Both the position numbers and the translations under genes were made by a program. From contig JAITMP010000027.1 in assembly GCA_031277315.1 (NCBI GenBank), positions 1 through 32,698 of the forward strand: a stretch of DNA of 32,698 bases. The letters run 5' to 3'. The DNA is from Zoogloeaceae bacterium. GTDB taxonomy: Bacteria > Pseudomonadota > Gammaproteobacteria > Burkholderiales > Rhodocyclaceae. Shown here in pieces: positions 5,897-14,431 of this stretch (the stretch's first letter is position 1; each line of letters opens with the position of its first letter). Under the pieces are notes generated by a model, which saw only the letters and a list, made by a program, of their open reading frames with translations, ran no database searches and was not told the origin of the DNA.

Positions 5897-6163
5897 ATGC
5901 TCACCCGTCAAGAATTCTGTGTTGCAATGAAAGTCAGCGAATCCACCGTTCGCCGCTGGGAAATCGACGGCCTCCCCTATACTCCGATAGGCAATAGGGG
6001 AAAACGCTACGACCTCGACGAATGTAAAATCTGGCTAAAGGGGAGGGCATGTCACACTGGATCGACAAAGAGGGCCGTAGGCACGTCTCCGTCATGGTCA
6101 GCGGTCAGCGCGCTCACCGCCGTTTGCCGGAGGGGGCAACTGCGCGTGATGCCAAGCGGCTAG
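5897..6163 (+). CDS. Excisionase-like / MerR-type HTH protein
   Basis: 88 residues from ATG at 5897, four bases after the preceding stop. The first 50 residues form a winged-helix DNA-binding unit: MLTRQEFCVAMKVSESTVRRWE, then GLPYTPIGNRGKRYDLDECKIWLKG. This is the form of excisionase-family or DNA-packaging small HTH proteins. The position immediately before the integrase argues for a recombination-directionality factor. The last ~38 residues overlap the integrase gene by 115 bases and look like an out-of-frame read-through with no domain character, so the functional part may end near the integrase start. Confidence 0.65.
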   Translation: MLTRQEFCVAMKVSESTVRRWEIDGLPYTPIGNRGKRYDLDECKIWLKGRACHTGSTKRAVGTSPSWSAVSALTAVCRRGQLRVMPSG

Positions 6164-7059
6164 ACGCAGAGCTAAGAAACGCGCTCGGACGTGGCCGCTC
6201 CCCCTCCATCCCGAACGATCCGCCCCTGATTGATCTGCTTGCGTCCTACATCGACAATGCGCGGGTCACATTGAGAAGCCCCGAAACAGCCGAGTATCAC
6301 GCCCAAAGAGCAGCACCGTGGGCAGAGAAGTACCGAGCCAGCGAAGCCGACCAATGCGCTGCACACATGGTCAAAGACATGCTCGGAAGCTACAAACCAG
6401 CCACCATCAATCGAAGCCTCGGCACAATCAAAGCCGCCCTGACCCTCGCATGGCGAGAGCGAAAAATAGCCGACAACTACGGGGCCAGAATCAAACGCAT
6501 TCCAGAGCATAACGAGCGCCACGAATACCCGACAATAAAAGCCGTGCATGCCATCACCGCCCATTGTGGAATGCAAGCCCAAGCCGCAATCTGGATGGCG
6601 CTGCTGACAGGGGCGAGGAGGGGAGAGGTTTGCAAAATAGACCCCTCCTTACATGTTCACGGAAACAGACTCGATATCCCGTCCAGTCACACAAAAACCC
6701 TGCGTGTAAGAAGCCTCCCCATCATCGCCCCCATGCGGCCTTGGCTCAAACACTTCCCGCTCACGATTACCGTCGATGGCGTCAAGTCAGCATTCAGGCG
6801 AGCGCGGGAAAGGGCAGGGTATCCAACCGTCCGCTTCCACGATCTTCGTCACGCCTGCGCCTCATTGTTGATTGAAGCAGGCGAAGACCTCTACGCAATC
6901 GGAGAAGTGCTCGGACATACCCAAGTGCAGACGACAAGACGCTATGCCCACCTGCAACTCAAGCGAAAACGCGAAGCACTCGACAAGATTGGCAAGGCGG
7001 TTACTGCCAAAATTACACCGGAAAGTGCACCGGAAAAGAAAAAGAGGTTAGCGAAATGA
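6049..7059 (+). CDS. int: Phage tyrosine integrase
   Basis: 336 residues. The catalytic set is complete: Arg190 in TGARRGEV, Lys216 in HTKT, His264 and Arg267 in HDLRHACAS, His290 in LGHTQ and the nucleophile Tyr299 in RRYAHL. The N-terminal ~45 residues probably bind arm sites and residues 60-150 form the core-binding domain. A strong ribosome site (GGGGAGGG) precedes ATG at 6049. The gene ends 21 bases before the tRNA-Val 3' end, and its last codons carry two candidate arm-site motifs. It should integrate and, with an Xis partner, excise the element at the 50-bp tRNA core. It looks intact, so excision may still be possible. Confidence 0.93.
   Translation: MSHWIDKEGRRHVSVMVSGQRAHRRLPEGATARDAKRLDAELRNALGRGRSPSIPNDPPLIDLLASYIDNARVTLRSPETAEYHAQRAAPWAEKYRASEADQCAAHMVKDMLGSYKPATINRSLGTIKAALTLAWRERKIADNYGARIKRIPEHNERHEYPTIKAVHAITAHCGMQAQAAIWMALLTGARRGEVCKIDPSLHVHGNRLDIPSSHTKTLRVRSLPIIAPMRPWLKHFPLTITVDGVKSAFRRARERAGYPTVRFHDLRHACASLLIEAGEDLYAIGEVLGHTQVQTTRRYAHLQLKRKREALDKIGKAVTAKITPESAPEKKKRLAK
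7012..7034 (+). promoter_or_regulatory. Candidate integrase arm-type sites, right arm (two direct copies)
   Basis: ATTACACCGGAA and AGTGCACCGGAA, 12 bp apart, inside the integrase 3' end and about 45-65 bp from the att core. They match the left-arm set at 1052-1083. Functional assignment is inferred. Confidence 0.45.
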
Positions 7060-7078
7060 CGCTAACCACTTGATTTTA

Positions 7079-7128
7079 CTGGTGGGCGGCACAGGGTTTG
7101 AACCTGTGACCCCTGCCGTGTGAAGGCA
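7079..7128 (-). repeat. attR: 50-bp direct repeat within tRNA-Val
   Basis: Identical to 931-980. It supplies the 3' two-thirds of the working tRNA-Val gene, so integration kept the tRNA functional. Confidence 0.93.
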
Positions 7129-7154
7129 GTGCTCTACCGCTGAGCTAGCCGCCC
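7080..7154 (-). tRNA. tRNA-Val (anticodon CAC)
   Basis: The reverse strand folds as a full cloverleaf: acceptor GGGCGGC with GCCGCCC, D-arm containing AGCTCAGCGGTAGAGC, anticodon stem CTGCC/GGCAG with loop TTCACAC (anticodon CAC), T-arm ACAGG-TTCAAAC-CCTGT, A73 and encoded CCA. It reads GUG valine codons. The valyl-tRNA synthetase gene lies 1.7 kb away on the other strand. Confidence 0.96.
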
Positions 7155-7183
7155 ATTTTTAGCTGCTCGTTTGGGAGGCGCGC

Positions 7184-7212
7184 ATTCTCTCATGGGGGCC
7201 GTTTTCGGTCAA
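7184..7212 (-). promoter_or_regulatory. Promoter of tRNA-Val
   Basis: On the reverse strand TTGACC, 17 bases, GAGAAT, followed by a GC-rich discriminator (GCGCGCC). The -10 box ends about 30 bases before the mature tRNA. A GC-rich discriminator is usual for stable-RNA promoters under stringent control. Confidence 0.65.
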
Positions 7213-7345
7213 TTTCCCCCGCCAACAGCACGCTTTCCGTCTTCAGGCGCCAACCCGGTTTCAACAGGCGCGCGCGGCTGCGCATGCGCTTCGGGCAGGG
7301 GTTATACTCGCCACGCGGCAATTATCCATGCTTTGCGGAGGGGAT

Positions 7346-7912
7346 ATGGTCAGCGTTCTGATTCTCGGGTTGATCGCGGTGTGCGTCGTGTATTTCGTTC
7401 TGATCTACAACAATCTGGTGGAGATCAAGCACAACGTCGCCAAGGCTTGGGCCAATATCGACGTGCTGTTGAAGCAGCGCCATGACGAATTGCCGAAGCT
7501 GGTGGATACCTGCAAGCAGTACATGAAATACGAGCAGGAAACGCTGGAAAAAATCATCAATGCCCGCGCCCGCGTGGCCGATGCGCGCGAGACGCGCAAT
7601 CTGGGGGCGCTGGCTTCCGCCGAAGGGGCGTTGCGCGCCGGGCTTGGCAATCTATTCGCGCTGGTGGAATCCTATCCCGAGCTGAAAGCCGACGAGCAGT
7701 TCATGCATTTGCAGGCGCGCATCACCGGGCTGGAAAACGCCATTGCCGACCGGCGCGAGTTCTACAACGAATCGGTCAACATCAACAACGTGCGCATCCA
7801 GCAGTTTCCGGATCTGATCGTCGCGCGCCTGTTCAACTTCACGCCGCAATCGGCGCTGCGCTTCGCTTCCAGCGAAGTGACGGACGTTGATATCGCCAGG
7901 CAGTTCGACTGA
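7346..7912 (+). CDS. lemA: LemA family protein
   Basis: 188 residues from ATG at 7346, which follows GGAGGGG; an upstream ATG at 7328 is in frame but lacks a ribosome site. An N-terminal membrane anchor (SVLILGLIAVCVVYFVLIYN) is followed by NLVEIKHNVAKAWANIDVLLKQRHDELPKL and the family-typical EFYNESVNINNVRIQQFPDLIVARLFNF. LemA proteins are membrane-anchored helical bundles of unclear biochemical role, often next to GIDE or TPM-domain membrane proteins, and the GIDE gene follows here after 19 bases, so they probably act together at the envelope. Confidence 0.93.
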   Translation: MVSVLILGLIAVCVVYFVLIYNNLVEIKHNVAKAWANIDVLLKQRHDELPKLVDTCKQYMKYEQETLEKIINARARVADARETRNLGALASAEGALRAGLGNLFALVESYPELKADEQFMHLQARITGLENAIADRREFYNESVNINNVRIQQFPDLIVARLFNFTPQSALRFASSEVTDVDIARQFD

Positions 7913-7931
7913 ACGCTGCGGAGTTGCCGCA

Positions 7932-8849
7932 ATGCCGCTGCGCTTGCGCGACGGTTACGTCAATCTCATCACGTCCGCGAGCCATCTGCTGTTGCTGCTG
8001 GCGGCGGCCCGCATTAATGAGCGCCCGGCGTGGATCGTCTGCGGCGCGCTCGTCGCCGTCATCAGCTTTTTCGCGTGGATGGGCAATTTCCGCCGCGGGC
8101 GCGCCATCGCCAATGTGCCGACATCGAAAATCGGCTCCGCGGCGCGGGGTTACGTCGAAATTTATGGCCGCGCCGACGGCAATCACGATCTCGTCTCGGC
8201 CAAGGTTGGCAGCCTGCCCTGCGTCTGGTTTCGCTGCAGAACCTTCCGCAAGGTTGAGGGCATGGAACCGCCGAGCAACAATTGGCGGCAGATCGACTAC
8301 GCGGTGAGCGACACCCTGTTCGAGGTGGCCGACGACAGCGGCCGCTGCATGGTGGATCCCGATGATGCGGAAGTCATTGCCACGCACCGCCGCACCTGGC
8401 GCGAGGGCGATTACAAGTATGTCGAGGATCAACTGTTCAACACCGACAGCATTTATGTGCTGGGGGAATTTCAAACCATAGGCGGGGCCTACGGGCCGCT
8501 CAGCGCCAGCGAGGATATCGCCGCGCTGCTGGCTGAATGGAAGCGCGACCGCGTGACGCTGCTGAAAAAATTCGACCTCGACGGCAACGGCGAGATCGAT
8601 ATGCGGGAGTGGGAACTGGCGCGCAAGGCCGCCGCGCGCGAGGTCGAGAAGCAGCACCGCGAACTGCGCCAGCAGCCCGGCGTGCATGTGATGCGCAAGC
8701 CGGCTTCGGGCCGCCTGTTTCTTATTTCCAATCTGTCGCCGCAGCAGTTGAGACGCAAATATCTGCTCTGGGGCGCGCTGCATCTGGGCATTTTTTTCGT
8801 CAGCCTTGCCGCGCTGATCCGGTTCGGCATCGTCCAGGGATGGACGTGA
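7932..8849 (+). CDS. GIDE-domain membrane protein with a canonical EF-hand
   Basis: 305 residues from ATG at 7932 (GCGGAG upstream). Two membrane segments lie near the N-terminus (about 13-26 and 33-51) and one at the C-terminus (about 278-298). The central part (about 75-205) resembles the GIDE/MULAN-type domain partnered with LemA in bacteria: GYVEIYGRA, LPCVWFRCRTFRK and the YVEDQLFNTDSIYVLGEF stretch. At residues 215-226 there is a perfect 12-residue EF-hand loop, DLDGNGEIDMRE, with Asp215, Asp217, Asn219, Asp223 and Glu226 as ligands. Only one loop is seen. No RING finger is present, so a ubiquitin-ligase role should not be inferred. Calcium sensing at the envelope is plausible but unproven. 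Confidence 0.8.
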   Translation: MPLRLRDGYVNLITSASHLLLLLAAARINERPAWIVCGALVAVISFFAWMGNFRRGRAIANVPTSKIGSAARGYVEIYGRADGNHDLVSAKVGSLPCVWFRCRTFRKVEGMEPPSNNWRQIDYAVSDTLFEVADDSGRCMVDPDDAEVIATHRRTWREGDYKYVEDQLFNTDSIYVLGEFQTIGGAYGPLSASEDIAALLAEWKRDRVTLLKKFDLDGNGEIDMREWELARKAAAREVEKQHRELRQQPGVHVMRKPASGRLFLISNLSPQQLRRKYLLWGALHLGIFFVSLAALIRFGIVQGWT

Positions 8850-8897
8850 AAACGGGCGTGGAGGAACGGGCGCGGGGGAATGATAGAATCGCGGCCC

Positions 8898-11726
8898 ATG
8901 AATGAACTCGACAAATCCTTTGAACCCGGCAACATAGAACGCCGCTGGTACGCCTTCTGGGAGGACAGCGGCAGCTTCGCCGCCGGCCTCGATCCCGCGC
9001 AAGCAGACAATTTCTGCATACTGCTGCCGCCGCCGAATGTTACCGGCACCTTGCACATGGGCCATGCCTTTCAGCACACGTTGATGGATGTGCTGACTCG
9101 CTACCATCGCATGAAGGGCGACAACACGCTGTGGCAGCCCGGCACCGATCATGCCGGCATCGCCACGCAGATCGTGGTTGAACGCCAACTCGATGCCCAA
9201 GGCGTTTCCCGTCACGATCTGGGCCGCGAAAAATTCATGGCGAAAGTCTGGGAGTGGAAGGAATATTCCGGCAACACCATCACGCGCCAGATGCGGCGGC
9301 TGGGCGCGTCGCCGGACTGGTCGCGCGAACGTTTCACCATGGATGCGGGGCTGTCGAAAATCGTCACCGAGACGTTTGTCCGCCTCTACAACGAAGGGCT
9401 GATCTATCGCGGCAAGCGCCTTGTGAACTGGGATCCGGTGCTGCGCACCGCCGTTTCCGATCTCGAAGTGGTGAGCGAGGAAGAAGACGGCTCGCTGTGG
9501 CATATCGCCTATCCATTGGCAGGTGACGCAAACAAGGGCGGCGGAAGCCTGATCGTCGCCACCACGCGCCCCGAAACCATGCTCGGCGACACCGCCGTGA
9601 TGGTGCATCCCGAAGATGAACGTTACCAGCACCTGATCGGCAAGACGGTGAAGCTGCCGCTGTGCGACAGGAAAATTCCGGTCATTGCCGACGACTACGT
9701 GGATCGCGAATTCGGCACTGGCGTGGTCAAGGTGACGCCCGCGCACGATTTCAACGACTACGCGGTCGGCCAGCGCCACAAGCTGCCCATGCTTTGTGTC
9801 CTCACGCTGGATGGAAAAATCAACGATGAAGCGCCGGCAAAATATCGCGGTCTGGATCGTTTCGAGGCGCGCAAAGCCATCGTCGCCGATCTCGAAGCGC
9901 AAGGGCTGCTGGTCAAGACCGACAAACACAAATTGAAAGTGCCGCGCGGCGACCGCACCCACGCCGTCATCGAACCCATGCTCACCGATCAGTGGTTTGT
10001 CGCCATGAGCAAGCCGGGTAAAAACGGCAAGAGCATCACGCAACAAGCCCTTGAGGTTGTCGCCTCCGGCGAGATTCGTTTCGTGCCGGAAAACTGGGTG
10101 AACACCTACAACCAGTGGCTCAACAACATTCAGGACTGGTGCATTTCACGTCAACTGTGGTGGGGCCACCAGATTCCGGCCTGGTACAGTGAGAACGGCA
10201 AATGCTATGTCGCCCACGACGAAGCGGAGGCGCATGCGCTGGCGGCGCGGGACGGCTGCACCGGCAAGCTGAGGCGCGACGAGGATGTGCTCGATACCTG
10301 GTACTCCTCCGCGCTGTGGCCGTTTTCCACGCTGGACTGGAGCGCCGACGAAGCGGAAAACGCGCATAACGATTTTCTCAAACGCTACCTGCCTTCCTCG
10401 GTGCTGGTCACCGGCTTCGACATCATCTTCTTCTGGGTGGCGCGCATGGTCATGATGACCAGGCACATCACCGGAAAAATTCCGTTCAAACACGTTTATG
10501 TGCACGGCCTGATCCGCGATGCCGAAGGCCAGAAGATGTCGAAATCCAAAGGCAATGTGCTCGACCCCATCGACCTCATCGACGGCATCGACCTCGACGA
10601 TCTGGTGAAAAAACGCACCACCGGCCTGATGCGGCCGCAGGATGCGCCCAAAATCGAAAAACGCACGCGCAAGGAATTCCCCGACGGTATTCCCGCCTTC
10701 GGCGCGGACGCGCTGCGTTTCACTTTTGTCTCGCTCGCCAGCCCGAGCCGCGACATCCGCTTCGACATGCAGCGCTGCGAGGGCTACCGCAATTTTTGCA
10801 ACAAGCTGTGGAACGCCACCCGCTTCGTGCTGATGAACTGCGAGGGGCAGGATTGCGGTTTTTCACGCGCCGGCCCGGAGGCTTGTAACGCCGATTGGCT
10901 CGATTTCTCCGCCGCCGACCGCTGGATCGTCAGCCGCCTGCAACGCGCCGAAGCGGAACTGGCGCAGCACTTCGCCGACTACCGCTTCGATCTGGCCGCG
11001 CGCGCCCTCTACGAATTTATCTGGGACGAATATTGCGACTGGTATCTGGAGTTGGCCAAGGTGCAGATTCAGACCGGCGCGCCGGCGCGGCAGCGCGCCA
11101 CGCGGCGCACGCTGGCGCGTGTGCTGGAAGCAACGCTGCGGCTGGCCCATCCGCTGATTCCCTTCATCACCGAAGAACTGTGGCAGAAGGTGGCGCCGGT
11201 CGCCGAACGGCAGGGCGTGAGCATCATGCTGCAAGCCTGCCCGGCGGCCGACCTGTCGCGCATCGACGAGCGGGCCGAGGCCGACATCGCGTTGCTGAAA
11301 AATCTCATCAACGCCTGCCGCAGTCTGCGCGGCGAAATGAATCTCTCGCCGGCGCAGAAAGTGCCGCTGCTGGTTGCCGGCGATCAAAACCGCGTGACGG
11401 CGTTTGCGCCCTACCTTGCCGCGCTCGCCAAGCTGTCCGAGGTCACGGCGGTCGGCGCCGATCTGCCGGCGGGCGACGCGCCGGTGCAGATCGTCGGCGA
11501 TTTCCGTCTGATGCTGAAAATCGAAATCGACAAGGCGGCCGAGAAAGAGCGGCTGACGAAGGAAATCGCCCGCGTCGAAAACGAAATCGCCAAAGCCCAA
11601 GCCAAGCTCGGCAACGCCGGCTTCGTCGAACGCGCTCCCGCCGCCGTGGTGGCGCAGGAGAAGGAACGGCTGGCGAATTTCGGCGCGCTTGCCGACAAGT
11701 TGCGGGCGCAACTCGCCCGGCTGTAA
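8898..11726 (+). CDS. valS: Valyl-tRNA synthetase
   Basis: 942 residues, normal for bacterial ValRS. Class I signature HMGH at residues 53-56 within [15 protein letters not shown] and KMSKS at 546-550. The editing domain (about 200-345) includes [13 protein letters not shown]. The anticodon-binding helical bundle follows the catalytic core, and the C-terminal ~65 residues are a charged coiled coil ([23 protein letters not shown]), as usual. ATG at 8898 ([10 protein letters not shown]) is preferred over an in-frame ATG at 8880. It charges tRNA-Val with valine in the cytosol. The gene is complete. Confidence 0.97.
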   Translation: MNELDKSFEPGNIERRWYAFWEDSGSFAAGLDPAQADNFCILLPPPNVTGTLHMGHAFQHTLMDVLTRYHRMKGDNTLWQPGTDHAGIATQIVVERQLDAQGVSRHDLGREKFMAKVWEWKEYSGNTITRQMRRLGASPDWSRERFTMDAGLSKIVTETFVRLYNEGLIYRGKRLVNWDPVLRTAVSDLEVVSEEEDGSLWHIAYPLAGDANKGGGSLIVATTRPETMLGDTAVMVHPEDERYQHLIGKTVKLPLCDRKIPVIADDYVDREFGTGVVKVTPAHDFNDYAVGQRHKLPMLCVLTLDGKINDEAPAKYRGLDRFEARKAIVADLEAQGLLVKTDKHKLKVPRGDRTHAVIEPMLTDQWFVAMSKPGKNGKSITQQALEVVASGEIRFVPENWVNTYNQWLNNIQDWCISRQLWWGHQIPAWYSENGKCYVAHDEAEAHALAARDGCTGKLRRDEDVLDTWYSSALWPFSTLDWSADEAENAHNDFLKRYLPSSVLVTGFDIIFFWVARMVMMTRHITGKIPFKHVYVHGLIRDAEGQKMSKSKGNVLDPIDLIDGIDLDDLVKKRTTGLMRPQDAPKIEKRTRKEFPDGIPAFGADALRFTFVSLASPSRDIRFDMQRCEGYRNFCNKLWNATRFVLMNCEGQDCGFSRAGPEACNADWLDFSAADRWIVSRLQRAEAELAQHFADYRFDLAARALYEFIWDEYCDWYLELAKVQIQTGAPARQRATRRTLARVLEATLRLAHPLIPFITEELWQKVAPVAERQGVSIMLQACPAADLSRIDERAEADIALLKNLINACRSLRGEMNLSPAQKVPLLVAGDQNRVTAFAPYLAALAKLSEVTAVGADLPAGDAPVQIVGDFRLMLKIEIDKAAEKERLTKEIARVENEIAKAQAKLGNAGFVERAPAAVVAQEKERLANFGALADKLRAQLARL

Positions 11727-11827
11727 GCGTGGACGCCGCCGCTTTTTCGTTCTTTTCTTCTTCGCTGACACGAACATCCGCGCTACGCCGCCACGGCGGC
11801 GCGGCGTGAAGCCGACGTGAGGCCGGC

Positions 11828-13063
11828 GTGAGACATCTGCTGCGCGCGCTCGGGCAGCGCAATTTTCGCGTCTATTTCATCGGCCAGAGCGCCTCGCTGG
11901 TCGGCACCTGGATGCAGCAGATCGCGCTGGCCTGGCTGGTCTATCGTCTGACCGGCTCGCCTTTCATGCTTGGTCTGGCGAATTTCGTCGGTCATATTCC
12001 GATTCTCTTTCTCGCGCCGCTCGGCGGACTCTGGGCTGACCGTTTCGACCGCCGCCGCGGCATGCTGGTCACGCAGACCTTGTCGCTGCTGCAAGCCGCC
12101 GTGCTGGCGGGGCTGACGTTCGCCGGTTTGATCGAAGTCTGGCATCTGCTTCTCGCGGCGGCTTTTCTCGGCGTGGTGAACGCCGTGGATACGCCGCTGC
12201 GCCAATCCTTCCTGCTCGAACTAATTGAGTCGCGCGACTACCTGCCCAATGCCATCGCGCTGAATGCGCTGATGATGAACGCTTCGCGCCTGATCGGCCC
12301 GCCCATCGCCGGCGTCGTGCTGGCGCTGGCCGGCGAAGCCTGGTGCTTCACGATCAACGCCCTTTCCTATCTGGCGGTAATGGCTTCGCTGCTGGCGATC
12401 CGCGCGCGCAGCCTGCCGCGCGCGCCGCACGCCGCCGGCTGGCTGCACGGCCTGAAGGAGGCGGCGCGATTCGCATGGGATTTTCTGCCGAGCCGCAACA
12501 TGCTGGCGCTGGTGGCGCTGGTCAGTTTTTTCGCCAACCCTTACGCTTCGCTGATGCCGGTTTTCGCCCGCGACATCTTCGCCGGCGGCGCCGATCTGCT
12601 CGGTCTGCTGGTCGGCGCCAGCAGCGTCGGCGCGGTGACCGGCGTGTTGTATCTCGCCGCGAGACGGCATCTCGCCGGGCTGGAAGGAATGACGCCGATT
12701 GCCGCTGGCTGCGCCGGCATCGGCCTGCTGATTTTTTCCCAATCGCACTGGATCGGGCTGTCGCTCGCCATTCTGCCGCTGATCGGCTTCGGCATCATGG
12801 TCAACACCGCTTCCGCCAACATGATTCTGCAATCGGTGGTGCCCGATCACTTGCGCGGCCGTTTGGTGAGCTTTCACGTTGTCGCTTTCCTCGGCGTCGC
12901 GCCGCTCGGCCATTTCGCCTCGGGTTGGGTGGCGGAACAGTTCGGCGCCCGCGTGGCGCTGGCCATCGGCGGCATCGTCTGCCTGCTCGGTGCCGCCTGG
13001 TCGCAAGCCCATCTGCATCGTCTGCGCGCCGCGCTTGAACCGCTTTACGCCCGGCATAAATAA
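11828..13063 (+). CDS. MFS transporter, EntS-like exporter family
   Basis: 411 residues from GTG at 11828, with about 12 predicted membrane helices. The N-terminus RNFRVYFIGQSASLVGTWMQQIALAWLVY and the loop GLWADRFDRRR (MFS motif A between helices 2 and 3) mark the MFS_3 group, which contains the enterobactin exporter EntS and many uncharacterised drug or metabolite exporters. NAVDTPLRQSF and LNALMMNASRLIGPPIAG are also typical. The substrate is unknown. The gene lies 101 bases after valS, and a strong hairpin follows. Confidence 0.85.
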   Translation: MRHLLRALGQRNFRVYFIGQSASLVGTWMQQIALAWLVYRLTGSPFMLGLANFVGHIPILFLAPLGGLWADRFDRRRGMLVTQTLSLLQAAVLAGLTFAGLIEVWHLLLAAAFLGVVNAVDTPLRQSFLLELIESRDYLPNAIALNALMMNASRLIGPPIAGVVLALAGEAWCFTINALSYLAVMASLLAIRARSLPRAPHAAGWLHGLKEAARFAWDFLPSRNMLALVALVSFFANPYASLMPVFARDIFAGGADLLGLLVGASSVGAVTGVLYLAARRHLAGLEGMTPIAAGCAGIGLLIFSQSHWIGLSLAILPLIGFGIMVNTASANMILQSVVPDHLRGRLVSFHVVAFLGVAPLGHFASGWVAEQFGARVALAIGGIVCLLGAAWSQAHLHRLRAALEPLYARHK

Positions 13064-13064
13064 A

Positions 13065-13094
13065 TAAAAAGCCGGAGGGGTTCGCCCTCCGGCT
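13065..13094 (-). terminator. Bidirectional hairpin between MFS gene and FadL gene
   Basis: AGCCGGAGGG pairs with CCCTCCGGCT around GTTCG. The reverse strand continues TTTTTATTTATTT, so it ends the fadL-type transcript efficiently; on the plus strand there is no T-tract after the stem. Confidence 0.8.
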
Positions 13095-13130
13095 GTGCGC
13101 CGCGCCGCAGCGTGGTTTAAAAAACAGGGC

Positions 13131-14402
13131 TTAGAACTTTATGCCGTATGCGATGCCGAGCGAATCCTGATACATCTTCAGATTGGCTTCGGCAGCTCCC
13201 GGCGGAAAGAGCGGAACGGAACCGGAACCCTTCACTTTCTTGCTGAAGGCGTGCATGTAGGCCACTGTCAGTTCGGAGGAGGGGGACACGGCCCAGGTGG
13301 CGCCCAGCGTCAGGTGTTTTTCCACCACGCCCGGTGCGATCATGTTGAACAGGGTTTCGTTTTTCGGCACCGGCTGCCGCGTGGTGCTGAAGCCGGCGCG
13401 CAGGGTCAGCGCGTTGCTCCAGGCGTAGCTCACGCCCAGCTTGTAGACCGTCATGTCGCGCCAGCCGAAGCCGGGGCCGTTATCGCTGCCGAGGGGATTG
13501 CCGGCAAGCAGCCGGGATACCGGATTCGCGATGGAATCAACGCTGCCGTAATTGATGCGCTGGATGTCGGCGGCGAGGGTCAGCTTCGGCGTCGCCTTGA
13601 CGGCAATGCCGATGCCGTAGTTTTCCGGAATATCGAACTCGCCCTGATTGGCGAACAGGCCCCGGTATTTCTTGAACTTGCCCATCCAGGTGCGCGACTG
13701 GTAAGTGGCGCCGACGGTGACGGCATCGGTGAGGTTGCCCGTGTAGCCGATTTTGACGCCCCAGCCGGTGGAGGAATCCTTGCCCTCATCGTTGAAGCGG
13801 GCGGGATCCATCGAAGAAGCGACGAAACCGTCCAGACCCTTTAGCTCGAAAGTCTGATACACCAGATTCACGGACGCGCCGATGGCGTGATCCTGGTTGA
13901 GCTTCCAGGCGAAGGTCGGCGCGATGAACAATTGCTCCATGTTCATGCTGGTTTTCTTTCCGCTAAAACCATTGAACAGGGGAATGCCGCCGTTGCCGTA
14001 AGTCGTATTCATGCCGCCGTTGCCGTACACGCTGACGCCGAGCGCCATGCTCGGGTTGAGCATCTTGTTGTAGCCGAACTCGGGGATGAAAAAGTTTTTC
14101 TTGCCGCTGCCGTTAAACTTGCCCGTCACGCCGGGCATGGCATTCACGGGAACCAGTTCCGAATCGCGGATTGGCCTGAACCAATCGAGGCCGGCATCGA
14201 GCCGGTCGCCGACGAAGGCCATGCCCGCCGGATTGGTGGCGGCGGCGAGCGCGTCCTGCGGCAGGGCGATGCCGACGCCCGCCATGCCTTTCGCTTTGAT
14301 GCCATAGCCGTGTGAGAAATAGCCGTTGGTCGCCAGCGCCATGCCGGGAAGCATCGCGCCGGTTATGCCGGTGATTGCCAGCGCACCCATCAGTTTCTTC
14401 AT
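13131..14402 (-). CDS. OmpP1/FadL-family outer-membrane hydrophobic-compound porin
   Basis: 423 residues from ATG at 14402, preceded by GGAGGAG. A signal peptide (MKKLMGALAITGITGAMLPGMALA) is followed by the FadL-type mature N-terminus TNGYFSHGYGIKAKGMAGVGIALPQD and AAATNPAGMAF, which forms the hatch plug. Alternating beta-barrel strands follow, ending in a C-terminal phenylalanine (GIAYGIKF), the BAM-recognition signature. FadL homologues move fatty acids, alkanes or aromatics across the outer membrane. The gene starts 29 bases after the dsrE2-like stop and probably shares its transcript. The ligand cannot be read from the sequence. Confidence 0.9.
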   Translation of the reverse strand: MKKLMGALAITGITGAMLPGMALATNGYFSHGYGIKAKGMAGVGIALPQDALAAATNPAGMAFVGDRLDAGLDWFRPIRDSELVPVNAMPGVTGKFNGSGKKNFFIPEFGYNKMLNPSMALGVSVYGNGGMNTTYGNGGIPLFNGFSGKKTSMNMEQLFIAPTFAWKLNQDHAIGASVNLVYQTFELKGLDGFVASSMDPARFNDEGKDSSTGWGVKIGYTGNLTDAVTVGATYQSRTWMGKFKKYRGLFANQGEFDIPENYGIGIAVKATPKLTLAADIQRINYGSVDSIANPVSRLLAGNPLGSDNGPGFGWRDMTVYKLGVSYAWSNALTLRAGFSTTRQPVPKNETLFNMIAPGVVEKHLTLGATWAVSPSSELTVAYMHAFSKKVKGSGSVPLFPPGAAEANLKMYQDSLGIAYGIKF

Positions 14403-14431
14403 TTCAGTCTCCTCCGTTTTCGTTTTTAAAG

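Larger units (their letters stand above)
931..7128. mobile_element. Prophage remnant integrated in tRNA-Val(CAC)
   Basis: Bounded by identical 50-bp direct repeats at 931-980 and 7079-7128 (6,148 bp apart). The right copy is the 3' end of an intact tRNA-Val gene and the left copy is an orphan tRNA 3' fragment, the classical result of integrase-mediated insertion into a tRNA 3' end. Contents in order: Rz1 within Rz, M15 peptidase, two tiny membrane proteins, toxin-antitoxin pair, truncated polyvalent phage protein, small hypothetical proteins, excisionase-like HTH protein and tyrosine integrase beside attR. Terminase, capsid, tail and replication genes are absent, so this is a deletion derivative, not a complete phage. 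Base composition is visibly less GC-rich than in the flanking genes. Confidence 0.9.

Noticed and set aside
7839..10046. A 735-codon reverse-strand frame opposite the GIDE gene and valS
   Set aside because: GC-rich coding DNA often leaves the antisense frame open. The plus strand carries unmistakable ValRS motifs.
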